Assembly (NCBI RefSeq): GCF_002113125.1
Contig: NZ_NEJP01000005.1
Coordinates: 254,450-318,449 of the forward strand
Direction of reading: 5' to 3'
DNA from: Pseudomonas sp. B20(2017)
GTDB taxonomy: Bacteria > Pseudomonadota > Gammaproteobacteria > Pseudomonadales > Pseudomonadaceae
Length of the DNA stretch: 64,000 bases
A program made the translations under genes and the position numbers. Of the stretch, positions 18,198 to 27,099 are shown in pieces (within the stretch, counting starts at the first letter, position 1; every line of letters starts with the position of its first letter). The notes below the pieces were generated by a model that worked only from the letters and a program-made list of their open reading frames with translations, searched no databases and had not been told where the DNA came from.

Positions 18198-18782
18198 ATG
18201 CTGGACTCGTTACTCGTTCCCACCGCAATCGTTGCCTTGGCCGAAATCGGCGACAAGACGCAACTGCTCGCGCTGATTCTCGCCGCTCGCTTTCGCAAAC
18301 CCTGGCCGATCATCGCCGGTATCGTCGCTGCGACCCTGGCCAACCACGCGGCAGCCGGTGCGGTCGGCGCCTGGTTCGGCAGTTTCTTCTCCGATTCGGT
18401 CCTGCACTGGATTCTTGCCGCGAGCTTCGCCGCCACCGCCCTGTGGACGCTGGTGCCGGACAAGATGGATGACGATGAAGCCAGCACCGCCCGCAAGTTC
18501 GGGCCATTCCTGACCACGCTGATAGCGTTCTTCCTCGCGGAAATCGGTGACAAGACCCAGATCGCCACGGTGATGCTTGCAGCGCAATATCCAGAGCTGT
18601 GGCTGGTGATCATCGGTACGACGGCGGGCATGCTGATCGCCAACGTGCCGGTAGTACTGGCGGGTAATTTTGCAGCTGAGAAACTGCCGCTGACCCTGAT
18701 CCGTCGACTGGCCGCCTCGGCGTTCCTGATCCTGGCGATCGTCGCGGTGTACAAGGCGATGCAGAGCAGCGGCTGGGTTTGA
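18198..18782 (+). CDS. TMEM165/GDT1 (UPF0016) family manganese exporter
   Basis: A 194-residue inner-membrane protein with two homologous halves, each carrying the EIGDKTQ signature (residues 16-22 and 115-121) and about three membrane helices. The family moves Mn2+ (and Ca2+) out of the cytoplasm; the acidic motifs form the ion path. The start sits seven bases after AGGA. The upstream yybP-ykoY riboswitch implies induction by excess manganese, which supports Mn efflux. Confidence 0.9.
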   Translation: MLDSLLVPTAIVALAEIGDKTQLLALILAARFRKPWPIIAGIVAATLANHAAAGAVGAWFGSFFSDSVLHWILAASFAATALWTLVPDKMDDDEASTARKFGPFLTTLIAFFLAEIGDKTQIATVMLAAQYPELWLVIIGTTAGMLIANVPVVLAGNFAAEKLPLTLIRRLAASAFLILAIVAVYKAMQSSGWV

Positions 18783-18789
18783 TCCGGCA

Positions 18790-18820
18790 GATCGCTCCCG
18801 CACCGAGTGCGGGAGCGATC
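18790..18820. terminator. Convergent intergenic hairpin
   Basis: A perfect 14-bp stem GATCGCTCCCGCAC/GTGCGGGAGCGATC with a 3-base loop, between the convergent Mn exporter and M48 genes. No clear T run, so intrinsic termination is likely but not certain. Confidence 0.6.
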
Positions 18821-18826
18821 ATGGCT

Positions 18827-19645
18827 TCAGGACTTGGGCGCTTTCTCGTAAAGCGGCATGACCTTCGGAATCGCCGCCTGCAACGCAGCCGTGCGGCTGC
18901 TGGAAGACGGGTGAGTGCTCATGAACTCCGGCGGGGCCCCTTCGGATGCCTTGCTCATCTTGTTCCACAAGGTGATTGCGGCGTTCGGGTTGTAGCCGGC
19001 ACGAGCGGCCAGTTCCAGACCGATCAGGTCGGCTTCGTTTTCGTTGGCGCGGCTGTTGGGCAGCGTCATGCCGTAGTTGGCCACGGTATCGGCCAGCGCC
19101 AGACTGTCCTGACCCAGGCCGAGCAACGCACCGGCGCCCTGCTTGGCCATTTCGATGCCGTAGGCCTTGGACATGGCTTCACGACCATGCTCGCGCAAGG
19201 CGTGGGCGATTTCATGGCCCATGACCGCAGCGATTTCATCGTCGGTGAGTTTCAGGCTGTCGATCAGCCCGGTGTAGAAAATGATCTTGCCGCCAGGACC
19301 GCAGTTGGCGTTGAGCTCGTCGCTCTTGATCAGGTTCACTTCCCACTGCCATTGCGCCGCATCCGGACGGAAATTCGGTGCCTGGGCGATCAGCCGGTTG
19401 GCGATGGCCTGAATGCGCTTGGCATCGTTGCTGGTCTTGTCCAGCACGCCCTTGCTGGACGCTTCGCCCACGGTCTTCTGATAGGACTGGGCATACATCT
19501 GGTCGACCTCTTGCGAGGACAGCATGCTGAACATGTACTGCTTGCGCTCCACGCCCACGGCACCGCCGCTGGTGGTGTTGACCGACTGACAACCGGCCAG
19601 CAACAGCGCCGCGCTCAGTGCACTTACAACCAATGTCTTGTTCAT
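18827..19645 (-). CDS. M48 family metallopeptidase lipoprotein
   Basis: A 272-residue protein with a lipoprotein signal (lipobox LLAGC, Cys19). The M48 zinc motif HEIAH is at 144-148, and a downstream NEADLIGLE supplies the third zinc ligand. It resembles the LoiP/YcaL type of periplasmic, outer-membrane-anchored peptidases that act on misfolded envelope proteins. GGAG precedes the ATG. Single-gene unit. Substrate inferred from the family. Confidence 0.88.
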   Translation of the reverse strand: MNKTLVVSALSAALLLAGCQSVNTTSGGAVGVERKQYMFSMLSSQEVDQMYAQSYQKTVGEASSKGVLDKTSNDAKRIQAIANRLIAQAPNFRPDAAQWQWEVNLIKSDELNANCGPGGKIIFYTGLIDSLKLTDDEIAAVMGHEIAHALREHGREAMSKAYGIEMAKQGAGALLGLGQDSLALADTVANYGMTLPNSRANENEADLIGLELAARAGYNPNAAITLWNKMSKASEGAPPEFMSTHPSSSSRTAALQAAIPKVMPLYEKAPKS

Positions 19646-19907
19646 TCAAAAGCTCCCTGAAAACCTGCCGCGTATCCTAGGCGGGTAATTGTATCGACGC
19701 CAGATACAACGGACGTGTTGCACGCACTTTCAGAAAACGCCCTCTGACCTGTAGGAAAAAATTCATACCCACCGGCAAACCCTGCGCATCCGCGTCGCGC
19801 ACGGGTCCATTTGCGACATCCGCCTGCAATTACTCGTCCGCAACCTCATGGCGCAATAACGGCTGCCGATACAACAGCGCAGACGTCCTCTCGCGTGCGG
19901 AGCTCCC

Positions 19908-22049
19908 ATGAAGTTCAAGTCGATCCAGTTTTCCGTGGCCGCCCTGGCCGGCGCCATCGTACTCAGCGTAGTCGCCGCGCTGGTGCTGTACGCGCTGTTC
20001 TCCGGCGCCCGCACCCAGGAAATGGTCCAGCAACGGACCCAGGCCCAGTTCGAGCAAGTCATCGAACAGCGCCTGACCTCGCTGGCTCAGACCCAGGTCA
20101 GCCAGATCCAGCGCGAACTGGAAGCGCCGCTGTTGATCGCTGGCGGACTGGTGCGGGTCAACGCCCTGCTCGGCACGCCGGGCGCCGATGGCCAGCCGCG
20201 ACTGACCGTCAGCCGCGAGCAACTGATCAGCCTGATCAAGGAAAACGTCGAGAAGAATCCGAAGATTCTCGGCACTTACATCGGCTGGGAAAAAAACGCA
20301 CTGGACCATAATGACGCGGCCTACGTCGGCACTCAGGTTATCGGCATCGACCCTGGCAACGGGCGCTTCCTGCCGTGGTGGTTCCGCAACGACGACGGCA
20401 CCCTCGGCCTGGACAAACTGGTGGACGTCGATGACCAGAAAGTCCTGTCCACCGGCATACGCGCCAGCGAGTACTACCTGTGCTCGAAAGAAACCAAAAA
20501 ATCCTGCGTGATCGATCCCGCCCCGTACAAGGTCGGCGAAAAGATCGTCATGCTCGCCTCCTTTATTGAACCGATCATGCTCAACGGCGCCTTCCAGGGC
20601 ATCGTCGGCGCCGACCTGTCGGTGAACTTCATCCAGGAAATGCTCCTGGGCGCCAACCAGAAGCTGTACAGCGGCGCCGGGCAAATGGCCCTGATCGGCG
20701 GCAACGGCCGGATCGTCGCCTACACCAAGGATCCGAGCAAATTCGGCGAGAAGGTCAGCGACATCCTCGACGCCCAGCAGATTGCCAACATGGCCAACCT
20801 CAAGCGCGGCGAAGTGACCTATTCCGTCAATAAAGAGCAAGGCCGGATCGAGCTGTACCTGCCGTTCGGCATCGGCCAGACCGACGCGCGCTGGACGCTG
20901 ATGCTGCAACTGCCGCTCGACGCGGTGATGGCCGATCTGCAAAAGCTCCAAGGCGACCTCGACGCCCAGCGTAAATCCGACACCTTCGGCATGGCCATGG
21001 TCGGCCTGATCATCGCCGGTCTTGGTTTGCTGGTGATCTGGCTGGTGGGCCACGGCATCGCTCGCCCGCTCAAACAAATGGTGACCATGCTCGATGACAT
21101 CGCCCAGGGCGAAGGCGACCTGACCCGTCGTTTGACCAGTGATCGCAACGACGAACTCGGTTCAATCGCCAAAGGCTTCAACACGTTCCTGGCCAAGTTG
21201 CAGGCGATGATTACTCAGGTGGTGACCTCGGTGCAGAGCGTCAGCGATTCTTCGGAACACACCGCCGACATCGCCATTCGCACCAACATCGGCGTGCAGA
21301 AGCAAATGGCCGAGATCGATCAGGTCGCCACCGCCGTGCAGGAAATGACCGCCACCGCCCAAGACGTAGCGCGCAATGCGACCCAGGCTGCGCAAGCCGC
21401 CAGCCACGCCGATCAGGCGGCCAGTCAGGGGATGCAGATCGTGCGCGACACCTCCCATTCGATTGGCGTGCTGGCCGTGGAAATCGGCAAGGCCGTGGAC
21501 GTGGTGCAGACCCTGGCCAAGGACAGCGAGAACATCAACGCGATCCTGATCGCCATTCGCGGAATCGCCGAGCAGACCAACCTGCTGGCCCTCAACGCGG
21601 CGATTGAAGCGGCCCGTGCCGGTGAACAAGGACGCGGTTTCGCGGTGGTGGCCGATGAAGTGCGCAACCTGGCTCAGAAAACCCAGAAGGCCACCGAAGA
21701 AATCCAGAGCATGATCCAGCAACTGCAACAGGGCACACGCGATGTGGTGCGGGTCATGGAGGACAGCCAGAACCGCACCGACGAAAGTGTGCAGCACGCG
21801 GCCAAGGCAGCCGAAGCGCTGGAGACCATTACCCAGGCAGTTTCGGTGATCAACGACATGAACACCCAGATCGCCAGCGCCGCCGAAGAACAGAGCGCGG
21901 TGGCTGACGACATCAACCGCAACGTGATCAATATCGGTCAGGTGGCGAATGAGGTGGCGGGTGGTGCGGATGAATCCAGTTCGGCGAGTGCGGATCTGAC
22001 CAAACTGGCGGAACAGCAGCGGCGGTTGATCAATCAGTTCAAGGTGTAA
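19908..22049 (+). CDS. Methyl-accepting chemotaxis protein, dCache sensor
   Basis: A 713-residue chemoreceptor. TM1 is at about 10-32, then a periplasmic double-Cache sensor of about 320 residues, TM2 near 360-380, a HAMP domain, and a cytoplasmic signalling rod with the conserved tip [20 protein letters not shown] (from about 552). It senses a small ligand and controls CheA. The sensor does not show the amino-acid motif of PctA-type receptors in an obvious way, so the ligand is open. There is no CheR-tethering C-terminal pentapeptide. Monocistronic. Confidence 0.9.
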   Translation: MKFKSIQFSVAALAGAIVLSVVAALVLYALFSGARTQEMVQQRTQAQFEQVIEQRLTSLAQTQVSQIQRELEAPLLIAGGLVRVNALLGTPGADGQPRLTVSREQLISLIKENVEKNPKILGTYIGWEKNALDHNDAAYVGTQVIGIDPGNGRFLPWWFRNDDGTLGLDKLVDVDDQKVLSTGIRASEYYLCSKETKKSCVIDPAPYKVGEKIVMLASFIEPIMLNGAFQGIVGADLSVNFIQEMLLGANQKLYSGAGQMALIGGNGRIVAYTKDPSKFGEKVSDILDAQQIANMANLKRGEVTYSVNKEQGRIELYLPFGIGQTDARWTLMLQLPLDAVMADLQKLQGDLDAQRKSDTFGMAMVGLIIAGLGLLVIWLVGHGIARPLKQMVTMLDDIAQGEGDLTRRLTSDRNDELGSIAKGFNTFLAKLQAMITQVVTSVQSVSDSSEHTADIAIRTNIGVQKQMAEIDQVATAVQEMTATAQDVARNATQAAQAASHADQAASQGMQIVRDTSHSIGVLAVEIGKAVDVVQTLAKDSENINAILIAIRGIAEQTNLLALNAAIEAARAGEQGRGFAVVADEVRNLAQKTQKATEEIQSMIQQLQQGTRDVVRVMEDSQNRTDESVQHAAKAAEALETITQAVSVINDMNTQIASAAEEQSAVADDINRNVINIGQVANEVAGGADESSSASADLTKLAEQQRRLINQFKV

Positions 22050-22077
22050 AGACGCCGGAAGGTCCTTCGGACCTTAT

Positions 22078-22165
22078 CGCGAGCAAGCTCGCTCCCACAG
22101 GTGAGCGTGTGATCACAAAGTGTGTGAGCACCGAAAATCCAGTGTGGGAGCGAGCTTGCTCGCGA
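22078..22165. repeat. Inverted REP pair
   Basis: Two REP units (about 22078-22100 and 22142-22165) of the GTGGGAGCGAGCTTGCTCGCGA form in inverted orientation, between the convergent chemoreceptor and SRAP genes. This is the usual place for such repeats. Confidence 0.88.
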
Positions 22166-22187
22166 TTGGGCCGCGAGCAGCGACACA

Positions 22188-22811
22188 TCAGGCCGGGGTC
22201 AAACACTCCGGCCCGTTGAGCTTCGGATCGTTGACCAGATTCGCCAGCACCCGCTCGCGCAAGGCGGCAGGCTCACTGGCGAGCAAACCTTGCAGGACAT
22301 GCAGCGGCGTCTCGGGATCAAGCCACGCCGCCTGCCCGGCTTCATCGAGAATCAACGGTCGGCGCTGGCTGGCCGCCGGCTGCGTAATCACCGCCGTGCT
22401 CAGCCACACCTGCTCCTGCACCGGATACGCTTCCCAGATCGCTGCAAAAAACAACGAAGAACCTTCCCCCGGCGTCAGCCAGTACGGGCGCTTGCGCGTG
22501 GTGCCGCGCCATTCGTAGAAACCGTTGGCCGGCAGCAGGCAACGACGCAAACGCAGTGCTTCACGGAACATTGGCTGTTCGGCGACGGTTTCAGCCCGGG
22601 CATGGGCCGGCGTGCGCGACATGTCGGTCAGCCACGGCGGTGTCAACCCCCAACGGGCACGGGCCAGCGTGCGCTGGCCGTCGGGTTCGGCGCGCAGCAT
22701 CAACACCGAATCATTGGGGGAAATGTTCCACTGCGCCTGTTGATCGGCAGGAAAACCTGGCAGGCTCGCAAAATCGCGGTTCCAGCGAAACAGGGCATAA
22801 CGTCCACACAT
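22188..22811 (-). CDS. SOS response-associated peptidase (SRAP/YedK-like), divergent active site
   Basis: A 207-residue SRAP family protein beginning MCGRYALF, so Cys2 is exposed after Met removal, as needed to crosslink abasic sites in single-stranded DNA. The conserved Glu is present (GFYEW, Glu100). The usual NARAET reads HARAET (His70 in place of the Asn), and the usual H-x-RMP block reads SQRRP (148-152) with a shortened loop, so the His is missing. In E. coli YedK these are Asn75 and His160. The protein may still cap abasic DNA but with altered chemistry, or be a specialised paralogue. Confidence 0.85.
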   Translation of the reverse strand: MCGRYALFRWNRDFASLPGFPADQQAQWNISPNDSVLMLRAEPDGQRTLARARWGLTPPWLTDMSRTPAHARAETVAEQPMFREALRLRRCLLPANGFYEWRGTTRKRPYWLTPGEGSSLFFAAIWEAYPVQEQVWLSTAVITQPAASQRRPLILDEAGQAAWLDPETPLHVLQGLLASEPAALRERVLANLVNDPKLNGPECLTPA

Positions 22812-22847
22812 GGGCCAGCACGACTCACAAATAAAACGAACGCCAGC

Positions 22848-23108
22848 CTAACAGACCAGCGTCCCGGGATAGCTGTCCGGTTCATCGCCGGGCAGCGGCA
22901 GCGCAGCATTGTACGCACTGATCAGCTCGCGGGCGTATTCGGCCTGGTCGTCATCCACCGACAGGCCCAACAGACCGAAGATCGGCAACTCGCCCGTCCC
23001 GCCCAGCAAATCGCGCCCGACCAGATGCGCCTCGATGCCTTCGCTGGCGAGCATGCCCTTGAGCATCTCGCCTTCCATCAGGTTTTCCGGCTCGTAGATT
23101 CGCTGCAT
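22848..23108 (-). CDS. DUF2007 domain protein
   Basis: An 86-residue protein. The body (RIYEPENLMEGEMLKGMLAS, then EAHLVG) matches DUF2007, a small PII-like alpha/beta domain called a putative signal-transducing protein. It lies 9 bp after the CPXCG gene on the same strand, so the two probably form an operon. No function is known. Confidence 0.85.
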   Translation of the reverse strand: MQRIYEPENLMEGEMLKGMLASEGIEAHLVGRDLLGGTGELPIFGLLGLSVDDDQAEYARELISAYNAALPLPGDEPDSYPGTLVC

Positions 23109-23117
23109 GTGCGCGCC

Positions 23118-23300
23118 TCACTCGTTTTCGCTGAAGACTTCCAGAAACCAGTCCTCTCCATGGACCTGCAATACAAAGGTGATCGGCCGACAGCACACCT
23201 GACAGTCTTCAATATAGGTCTGGTCGCCAGCGGAGAGATCCACGGTCGTCTCGACCTCTTCACCACAATACGGACATTCATATACTGCGCTTTCCAGCAT
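23118..23300 (-). CDS. CPXCG motif-containing cysteine-rich protein
   Basis: A 60-residue zinc-ribbon-like protein: CPYCG near the N-terminus and a CQVCC pair later, giving four or five metal ligands. The start at 23300 is chosen because GGGAGA lies seven bases upstream. The first gene of a two-gene unit with the DUF2007 gene. The function is unknown; zinc binding is inferred. Confidence 0.85.
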   Translation of the reverse strand: MLESAVYECPYCGEEVETTVDLSAGDQTYIEDCQVCCRPITFVLQVHGEDWFLEVFSENE

Positions 23301-23442
23301 CGCGGTCTCCCGGGTGACTTGTGCGTATAATCGCCGGTCTATTTGCAGGGCCATTTTTGTCTGTCTACTTTTTCAGACCGTGCCCCGTTGGTTTTCGATC
23401 AAAACCTTTACTTACCCTAGCCGTTTCCAACAAGAGAGCATG

Positions 23443-24606
23443 ATGGGCGAATTCGATGCCATCCGACCTTACGACGACAGCGAAGTACCTGCGGTACTGG
23501 CGCGACTGCTCGGCGACAAGGCGTTTCTAGATATCCTCACCCACTTCCGCTTCCCGCGTTTTGCCGGTGCCTTCGGCTGGATGCTCAAACCACTTATAGC
23601 CCATCGGCTGCGTCGTGAGTTCGCCGACGTGACCTCCGTGGCCACTTTGCAGGACAAGGTCGAGTTCTACGTCGACCACACCATCGAGCGCGCCACCGAC
23701 GGCGTGACCTACACCGGTGTCGAGCAATTCAAGTCCGGCAGCGCTTATCTGTTCATCGCCAACCACCGCGACATCGTGATGGACCCGGCCTTCGTCAACT
23801 ACGCCGTGTACCACGCCGGCCTGCCGACGCCGCGCATCGCGATTGGCGACAACCTGCTGCAAAAGCCTTTCGTCAGCGATCTGATGCGTCTGAACAAGAG
23901 CTTCATCGTGCACCGTTCGATCACCGGGCGCCGCGAGAAAATGGCCGCCTATCAACTGCTGTCGGCCTACATCAACCACTCGATCCGCAATGACTGCGCC
24001 TCGATCTGGATCGCCCAGGCCGAAGGCCGCGCGAAGGACGGTGACGACCGTACCGAGTCGGCGATCCTCAAGATGTTCCACATGAGCCGCAAGGACGAGC
24101 CGTTCGGCGAAGTCATTCAGTCGCTGAACCTGACCCCGGTTTCGATCAGCTACGAATATGACCCGTGCGACCAGGCCAAGGCCCGCGAGCTATACATCCG
24201 CGCCACCACCGGCACCTACAGCAAGGCACCGGGCGAGGATGACGTGAGCATCGCCAAGGGCATCACCGGCTACAAGGGCCGGGTGCACGTGAACTTCGCC
24301 GCGCCGATCACCGAGCTGTTCGAAGACACCAAGCAATTGGCGGTCGAGATGGACAAGCAGATTCTCGGCGGCTACCGGTTGTTCCCGGTGCATTACCTGG
24401 CGTACGCGCAGTGGGCCGATGCCGATCCGCAATTGGACGTACCGACGGCTGCCGAGGTGTTTGGCGCCGAGGAACTGGCCAAGGCCCAGGAAGAATGGCA
24501 GAACCGTCTGGACGCCTGCCCCGAGGAGCATCGTCCGTATCTGGTGCTGCAATATGCGACGCCGGTGCGCAATCAGTACCGGGTCAAGGCTGGACTGCCG
24601 CTGTAA
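23443..24606 (+). CDS. PlsC-like 1-acyl-glycerol-3-phosphate acyltransferase family protein
   Basis: About 387 residues, with the acyltransferase motif NHRDIVMD (His108) and a later substrate-binding block (AQAEGRAKDGDD). The catalytic motif has five residues between His and Asp rather than the classical four; I recall this HRDIVMD form as a distinct subfamily. It would transfer an acyl chain to a glycerophospholipid or related acceptor at the inner membrane. Two adjacent ATGs (23440, 23443) follow an AGAGAG site. It is divergent from the CPXCG gene. The acceptor is unknown. Confidence 0.82.
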   Translation: MGEFDAIRPYDDSEVPAVLARLLGDKAFLDILTHFRFPRFAGAFGWMLKPLIAHRLRREFADVTSVATLQDKVEFYVDHTIERATDGVTYTGVEQFKSGSAYLFIANHRDIVMDPAFVNYAVYHAGLPTPRIAIGDNLLQKPFVSDLMRLNKSFIVHRSITGRREKMAAYQLLSAYINHSIRNDCASIWIAQAEGRAKDGDDRTESAILKMFHMSRKDEPFGEVIQSLNLTPVSISYEYDPCDQAKARELYIRATTGTYSKAPGEDDVSIAKGITGYKGRVHVNFAAPITELFEDTKQLAVEMDKQILGGYRLFPVHYLAYAQWADADPQLDVPTAAEVFGAEELAKAQEEWQNRLDACPEEHRPYLVLQYATPVRNQYRVKAGLPL

Positions 24607-24626
24607 GCGGTATCGGCCAGATACAG

Positions 24627-24658
24627 GAACGGCGCCTTCGGGCGCCGTTCTTCGTTCA
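24627..24658. terminator. Bidirectional terminator with UUCG tetraloop
   Basis: A 10-bp stem GAACGGCGCC/GGCGCCGTTC closed by TTCG, a very stable RNA tetraloop, followed by TTCGTT. It separates convergent genes. Confidence 0.8.
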
Positions 24659-24934
24659 GAAGCGAGTACTGATCCAGGACACCAGCAACGCCAGGCCCAG
24701 GCAGGCAAAACCGAAGCGGTAGAAGAAGCGGTTCATGCGCAGGGTCGCCCAATCGAGCACCGGCTCCTGATCCGGCTTATGCTGACGCTGGGCCGCGATA
24801 CTGGCCATCGCCCGTTGTTCACGGCGGCGGGTCGCGTGCAGCAGCCAACTGCCGGGGAAGGCCAACAGCAGGGCCAGCAGGTTGATCAGTTTGGCGGGAT
24901 GGGCGGTAAACAGCGTCATCAAGTGCAGCGACAT
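24656..24934 (-). CDS. Small membrane protein, function unknown
   Basis: A 92-residue protein with two hydrophobic stretches (LINLLALLLAFPGSWLL near the N-terminus and FGFACLGLALLVSWI near the C-terminus) around a charged middle. A two-helix inner-membrane protein is predicted. The start at 24934 has GAGG eight bases upstream. I do not recognise a named family. Confidence 0.7.
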   Translation of the reverse strand: MSLHLMTLFTAHPAKLINLLALLLAFPGSWLLHATRRREQRAMASIAAQRQHKPDQEPVLDWATLRMNRFFYRFGFACLGLALLVSWISTRF

Positions 24935-25127
24935 CACAGACCTCAATTTAAACCGGTATGGCGAACGCCAGACCGACGACCGCGGCGCGGATTCTACCGA
25001 AACCCTCCCCGACTGCCCTAGTCTTTGCGACAAATAACCCGTCAATCGACCGATGGCTGTCCTGTGTCACGGCATCGTCATTTGTTTCAGTCACCCTGCG
25101 CGCCTCGAAACCGACACGGAACGCGAC

Positions 25128-25334
25128 ATGCTTCACGCTGAAAACCAGGATCGCCTGTACCTCATCTCCCCGTCCGACGAACAACAGACCCTCGTCGGCA
25201 GCCTGGCCTTCAATGTTCAGGACCGTCACTGGCTGGTGTATTGCGCCCTCGGCGGGCACCAGCATGCGGACTTGCCCGAGACCGATCTGCTGACCGGCGT
25301 CAGCGTCCTCGACTTCTATTCGCAAGCCGCCTGA
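25128..25334 (+). CDS. Conserved hypothetical protein, 68 aa
   Basis: A short soluble protein (MLHAENQDRLYLISPSDEQQ onward) followed at once by a terminator, which supports it as a real unit. The ATG at 25128 is preferred over one at 25053 because the upstream part looks non-coding. The ribosome site is weak (CGGA). I recognise no family; histidines and acidic residues in GGHQHADLPETD might bind a metal, but that is speculation. Confidence 0.55.
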   Translation: MLHAENQDRLYLISPSDEQQTLVGSLAFNVQDRHWLVYCALGGHQHADLPETDLLTGVSVLDFYSQAA

Positions 25335-25337
25335 ACG

Positions 25338-25376
25338 AAAAAAACCCGGGGCCATCACTGGCTCCGGGCTTTTTCA
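25338..25376 (+). terminator. Rho-independent terminator
   Basis: The stem CCCGGGGCCA/TGGCTCCGGG is preceded by an A run and followed by CTTTTT. It serves the 68-aa gene and, by its A-rich left flank, possibly the opposing YajG gene. Confidence 0.85.
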
Positions 25377-25391
25377 CATCTGGCGCATGCC

Positions 25392-25976
25392 TTATTCGGC
25401 GAGGATCTGGCCGATGCTCGGATCCTTGAACAGGCGGGTCAGCGCATCACTCAATACGTCGCTGACCAGTTTGGTATTGGTTTCCTGATTCGGCGCCATG
25501 CCGAAGCGCTGGTCCAGCGACGCGCCGTAACGGCCGCTGTAGCGACGGTTGCCGCTCTGCACGTCGGAGCGGAAAGTCGCACCGATGGTGGCCTCGGTCA
25601 CGTACATGCCTTCTTTCGGCGACTGGTATTTCAGTTCAGTCAGGGTCACGGTCAGTTGTGGAGCATTCATCGCGCCGTTGGACGGGGTGAAGCCCAGCAG
25701 ACGCACGGCCGCTTCGGCCTGGGCCTGCAGCTTCGGCAGGATCTGCTCGCGCTGCACGGTGATGGCGCTGGTTTCCGGGTACAGGCCGCCACGGGTGCCG
25801 AGGGTTGGCGACGGACGACCGTCGACGACGCGAACCACGACAGGCTGGCCGTGGCCGACCGGTGCCAGCTGAGTGGTCAGCTTCGGTTCCGGGCTCAGTT
25901 GTTGCGGGCTGTGGGCGCAGCCAACCAGGGTCAAACTGGTCACAGTGATCAAACCGAACAACAGGCGTTGCAACAT
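25392..25976 (-). CDS. YajG family lipoprotein
   Basis: A 194-residue lipoprotein. The signal peptide ends in a lipobox (LTLVGC). The mature part (VVRVVDGRPSPTLGTRGG, later LSDALTRLFKDPSI) matches the YajG family. GGAGAG precedes the ATG at 25976. YajG proteins are outer-membrane lipoproteins of unknown function. Monocistronic. Confidence 0.87.
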   Translation of the reverse strand: MLQRLLFGLITVTSLTLVGCAHSPQQLSPEPKLTTQLAPVGHGQPVVVRVVDGRPSPTLGTRGGLYPETSAITVQREQILPKLQAQAEAAVRLLGFTPSNGAMNAPQLTVTLTELKYQSPKEGMYVTEATIGATFRSDVQSGNRRYSGRYGASLDQRFGMAPNQETNTKLVSDVLSDALTRLFKDPSIGQILAE

Positions 25977-26166
25977 GCTCTTCTCTCCAGAATCAGGCAC
26001 AGACAGGCCGGCAGTATAGCGGTGGGCCACTGCGGGTCACCAGCACTGATATCTATGACAAAACCCGCTGCCAGCGGTTCCTGTCACACATTCGTCACCC
26101 CCCATACACGTGCGCGTCACGGCCCTTTGCCAAGCTTGCTCACAGATCCCCAAAAGGAGCACTGCC

Positions 26167-26400
26167 ATGCGCTATCTGATCTCGTTGTTCGCCCCACGCC
26201 CGCTGCACCGCAGCTTCGCCCTGCTCGACCGCAACGGCCATTGCCAGGCCTTCAAGCAATGCAGCCTGCAGCCAATGGGTGATGGTTGGGTCGAAATCGA
26301 GGAAATCCGCCTCAACTGGTTGCACCAACCCTTGCCTGCCAGCGCCCGGGTCGAACAGCAGCGCCCACGCGCACGTGCCCAGGCAATGTTGAGCATCTGA
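26167..26400 (+). CDS. Conserved hypothetical protein, 77 aa
   Basis: The ATG at 26167 has a strong AGGAG nine bases upstream. The product (MRYLISLFAPRPLHRSFALL onward) is small, soluble and basic at its C-terminus. I recall similar short proteins only from Pseudomonas and know no function. No obvious terminator follows. Confidence 0.65.
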   Translation: MRYLISLFAPRPLHRSFALLDRNGHCQAFKQCSLQPMGDGWVEIEEIRLNWLHQPLPASARVEQQRPRARAQAMLSI

Positions 26401-27099
26401 CCGGATGCCTAATAAAAGTCATTAAACTCGACCAACTCCCCGCATTTCTTCGATACAATCTCCCCCCGATTATAAGGACGTCTCCTGATCGGGCCCCGCA
26501 ACAGCGTCAATGCGCTTGCATTGGCATCCAAATCGCCCACAGAGAGCCGCCCACACAGATCGAGTGAAGCTGGCGTGCTTGCTGTTTCCCTGGCAAATCC
26601 CGCTTTTCGCGAATCTGCAGAGCTGTCATGACGCTCGGCCACTGATTGTTTGCCCCTCCGGGCACGGTGCCAGCCCCGGACAGCCCTTTTTGAGGTTCAC
26701 GTCTTCAAAAGAGCGTGAAAAAAACGGGTTTTCACAACTTCACAAGAGTGTGGCGAGCAAATGAATAGTTTTGCGTCTGAACATGCACCATTAGCGTCTG
26801 AAACAGCCCAACGACACAGGAACGGGAACGCCTCGACTACCGGAGCCTGAAGCCTGTCCGCTACGGATTTGGTTGCACAAACGGATGTCTCGACCATAAG
26901 TCGAATTGCCAGCCCCGTGCCGAAATGAGTTCATGGGACTCTTTAAGCCAGGCCGCACGCATCCGTCGAAGTTGCGAAAAATTGCGAAGATTCGGACATG
27001 GCACACCTGACCAAGGATCCCCGGGGCTCAACTGATCTGCCCTGGACGCCTGGCAGCCATGCCGACAATTTGGTGCTGCAGATTTTGGAGACGCGTTAA
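26401..27099 (+). other. Long leader/intergenic region upstream of mqo
   Basis: About 700 bp without a convincing large gene. It contains a hairpin GTGAAAA/TTTTCAC (26715-26735), a possible 29-codon ORF at 26761-26850 and two copies of GCGTCTGAA 24 bp apart inside that ORF. An 84-codon frame at 26510-26764 shows no ribosome site and an unconvincing composition. A long untranslated leader or an unrecognised small RNA is possible. Confidence 0.5.
26761..26850 (+). CDS. Possible 29-aa leader peptide upstream of mqo
   Basis: ATG at 26761 with GGCGAG a few bases upstream; the product reads MNSFASEHAPLASETAQRHR and ends at TGA 26850. It lies about 250 bp before mqo. It could be a regulatory leader ORF, but short frames occur by chance and no conservation can be tested here. 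Confidence 0.3.
   Translation: MNSFASEHAPLASETAQRHRNGNASTTGA

Noticed and set aside
26510..26764. 84-codon plus-strand frame in the mqo leader
   Set aside because: No ribosome site, odd composition and no recognisable similarity; kept only as part of the leader description.
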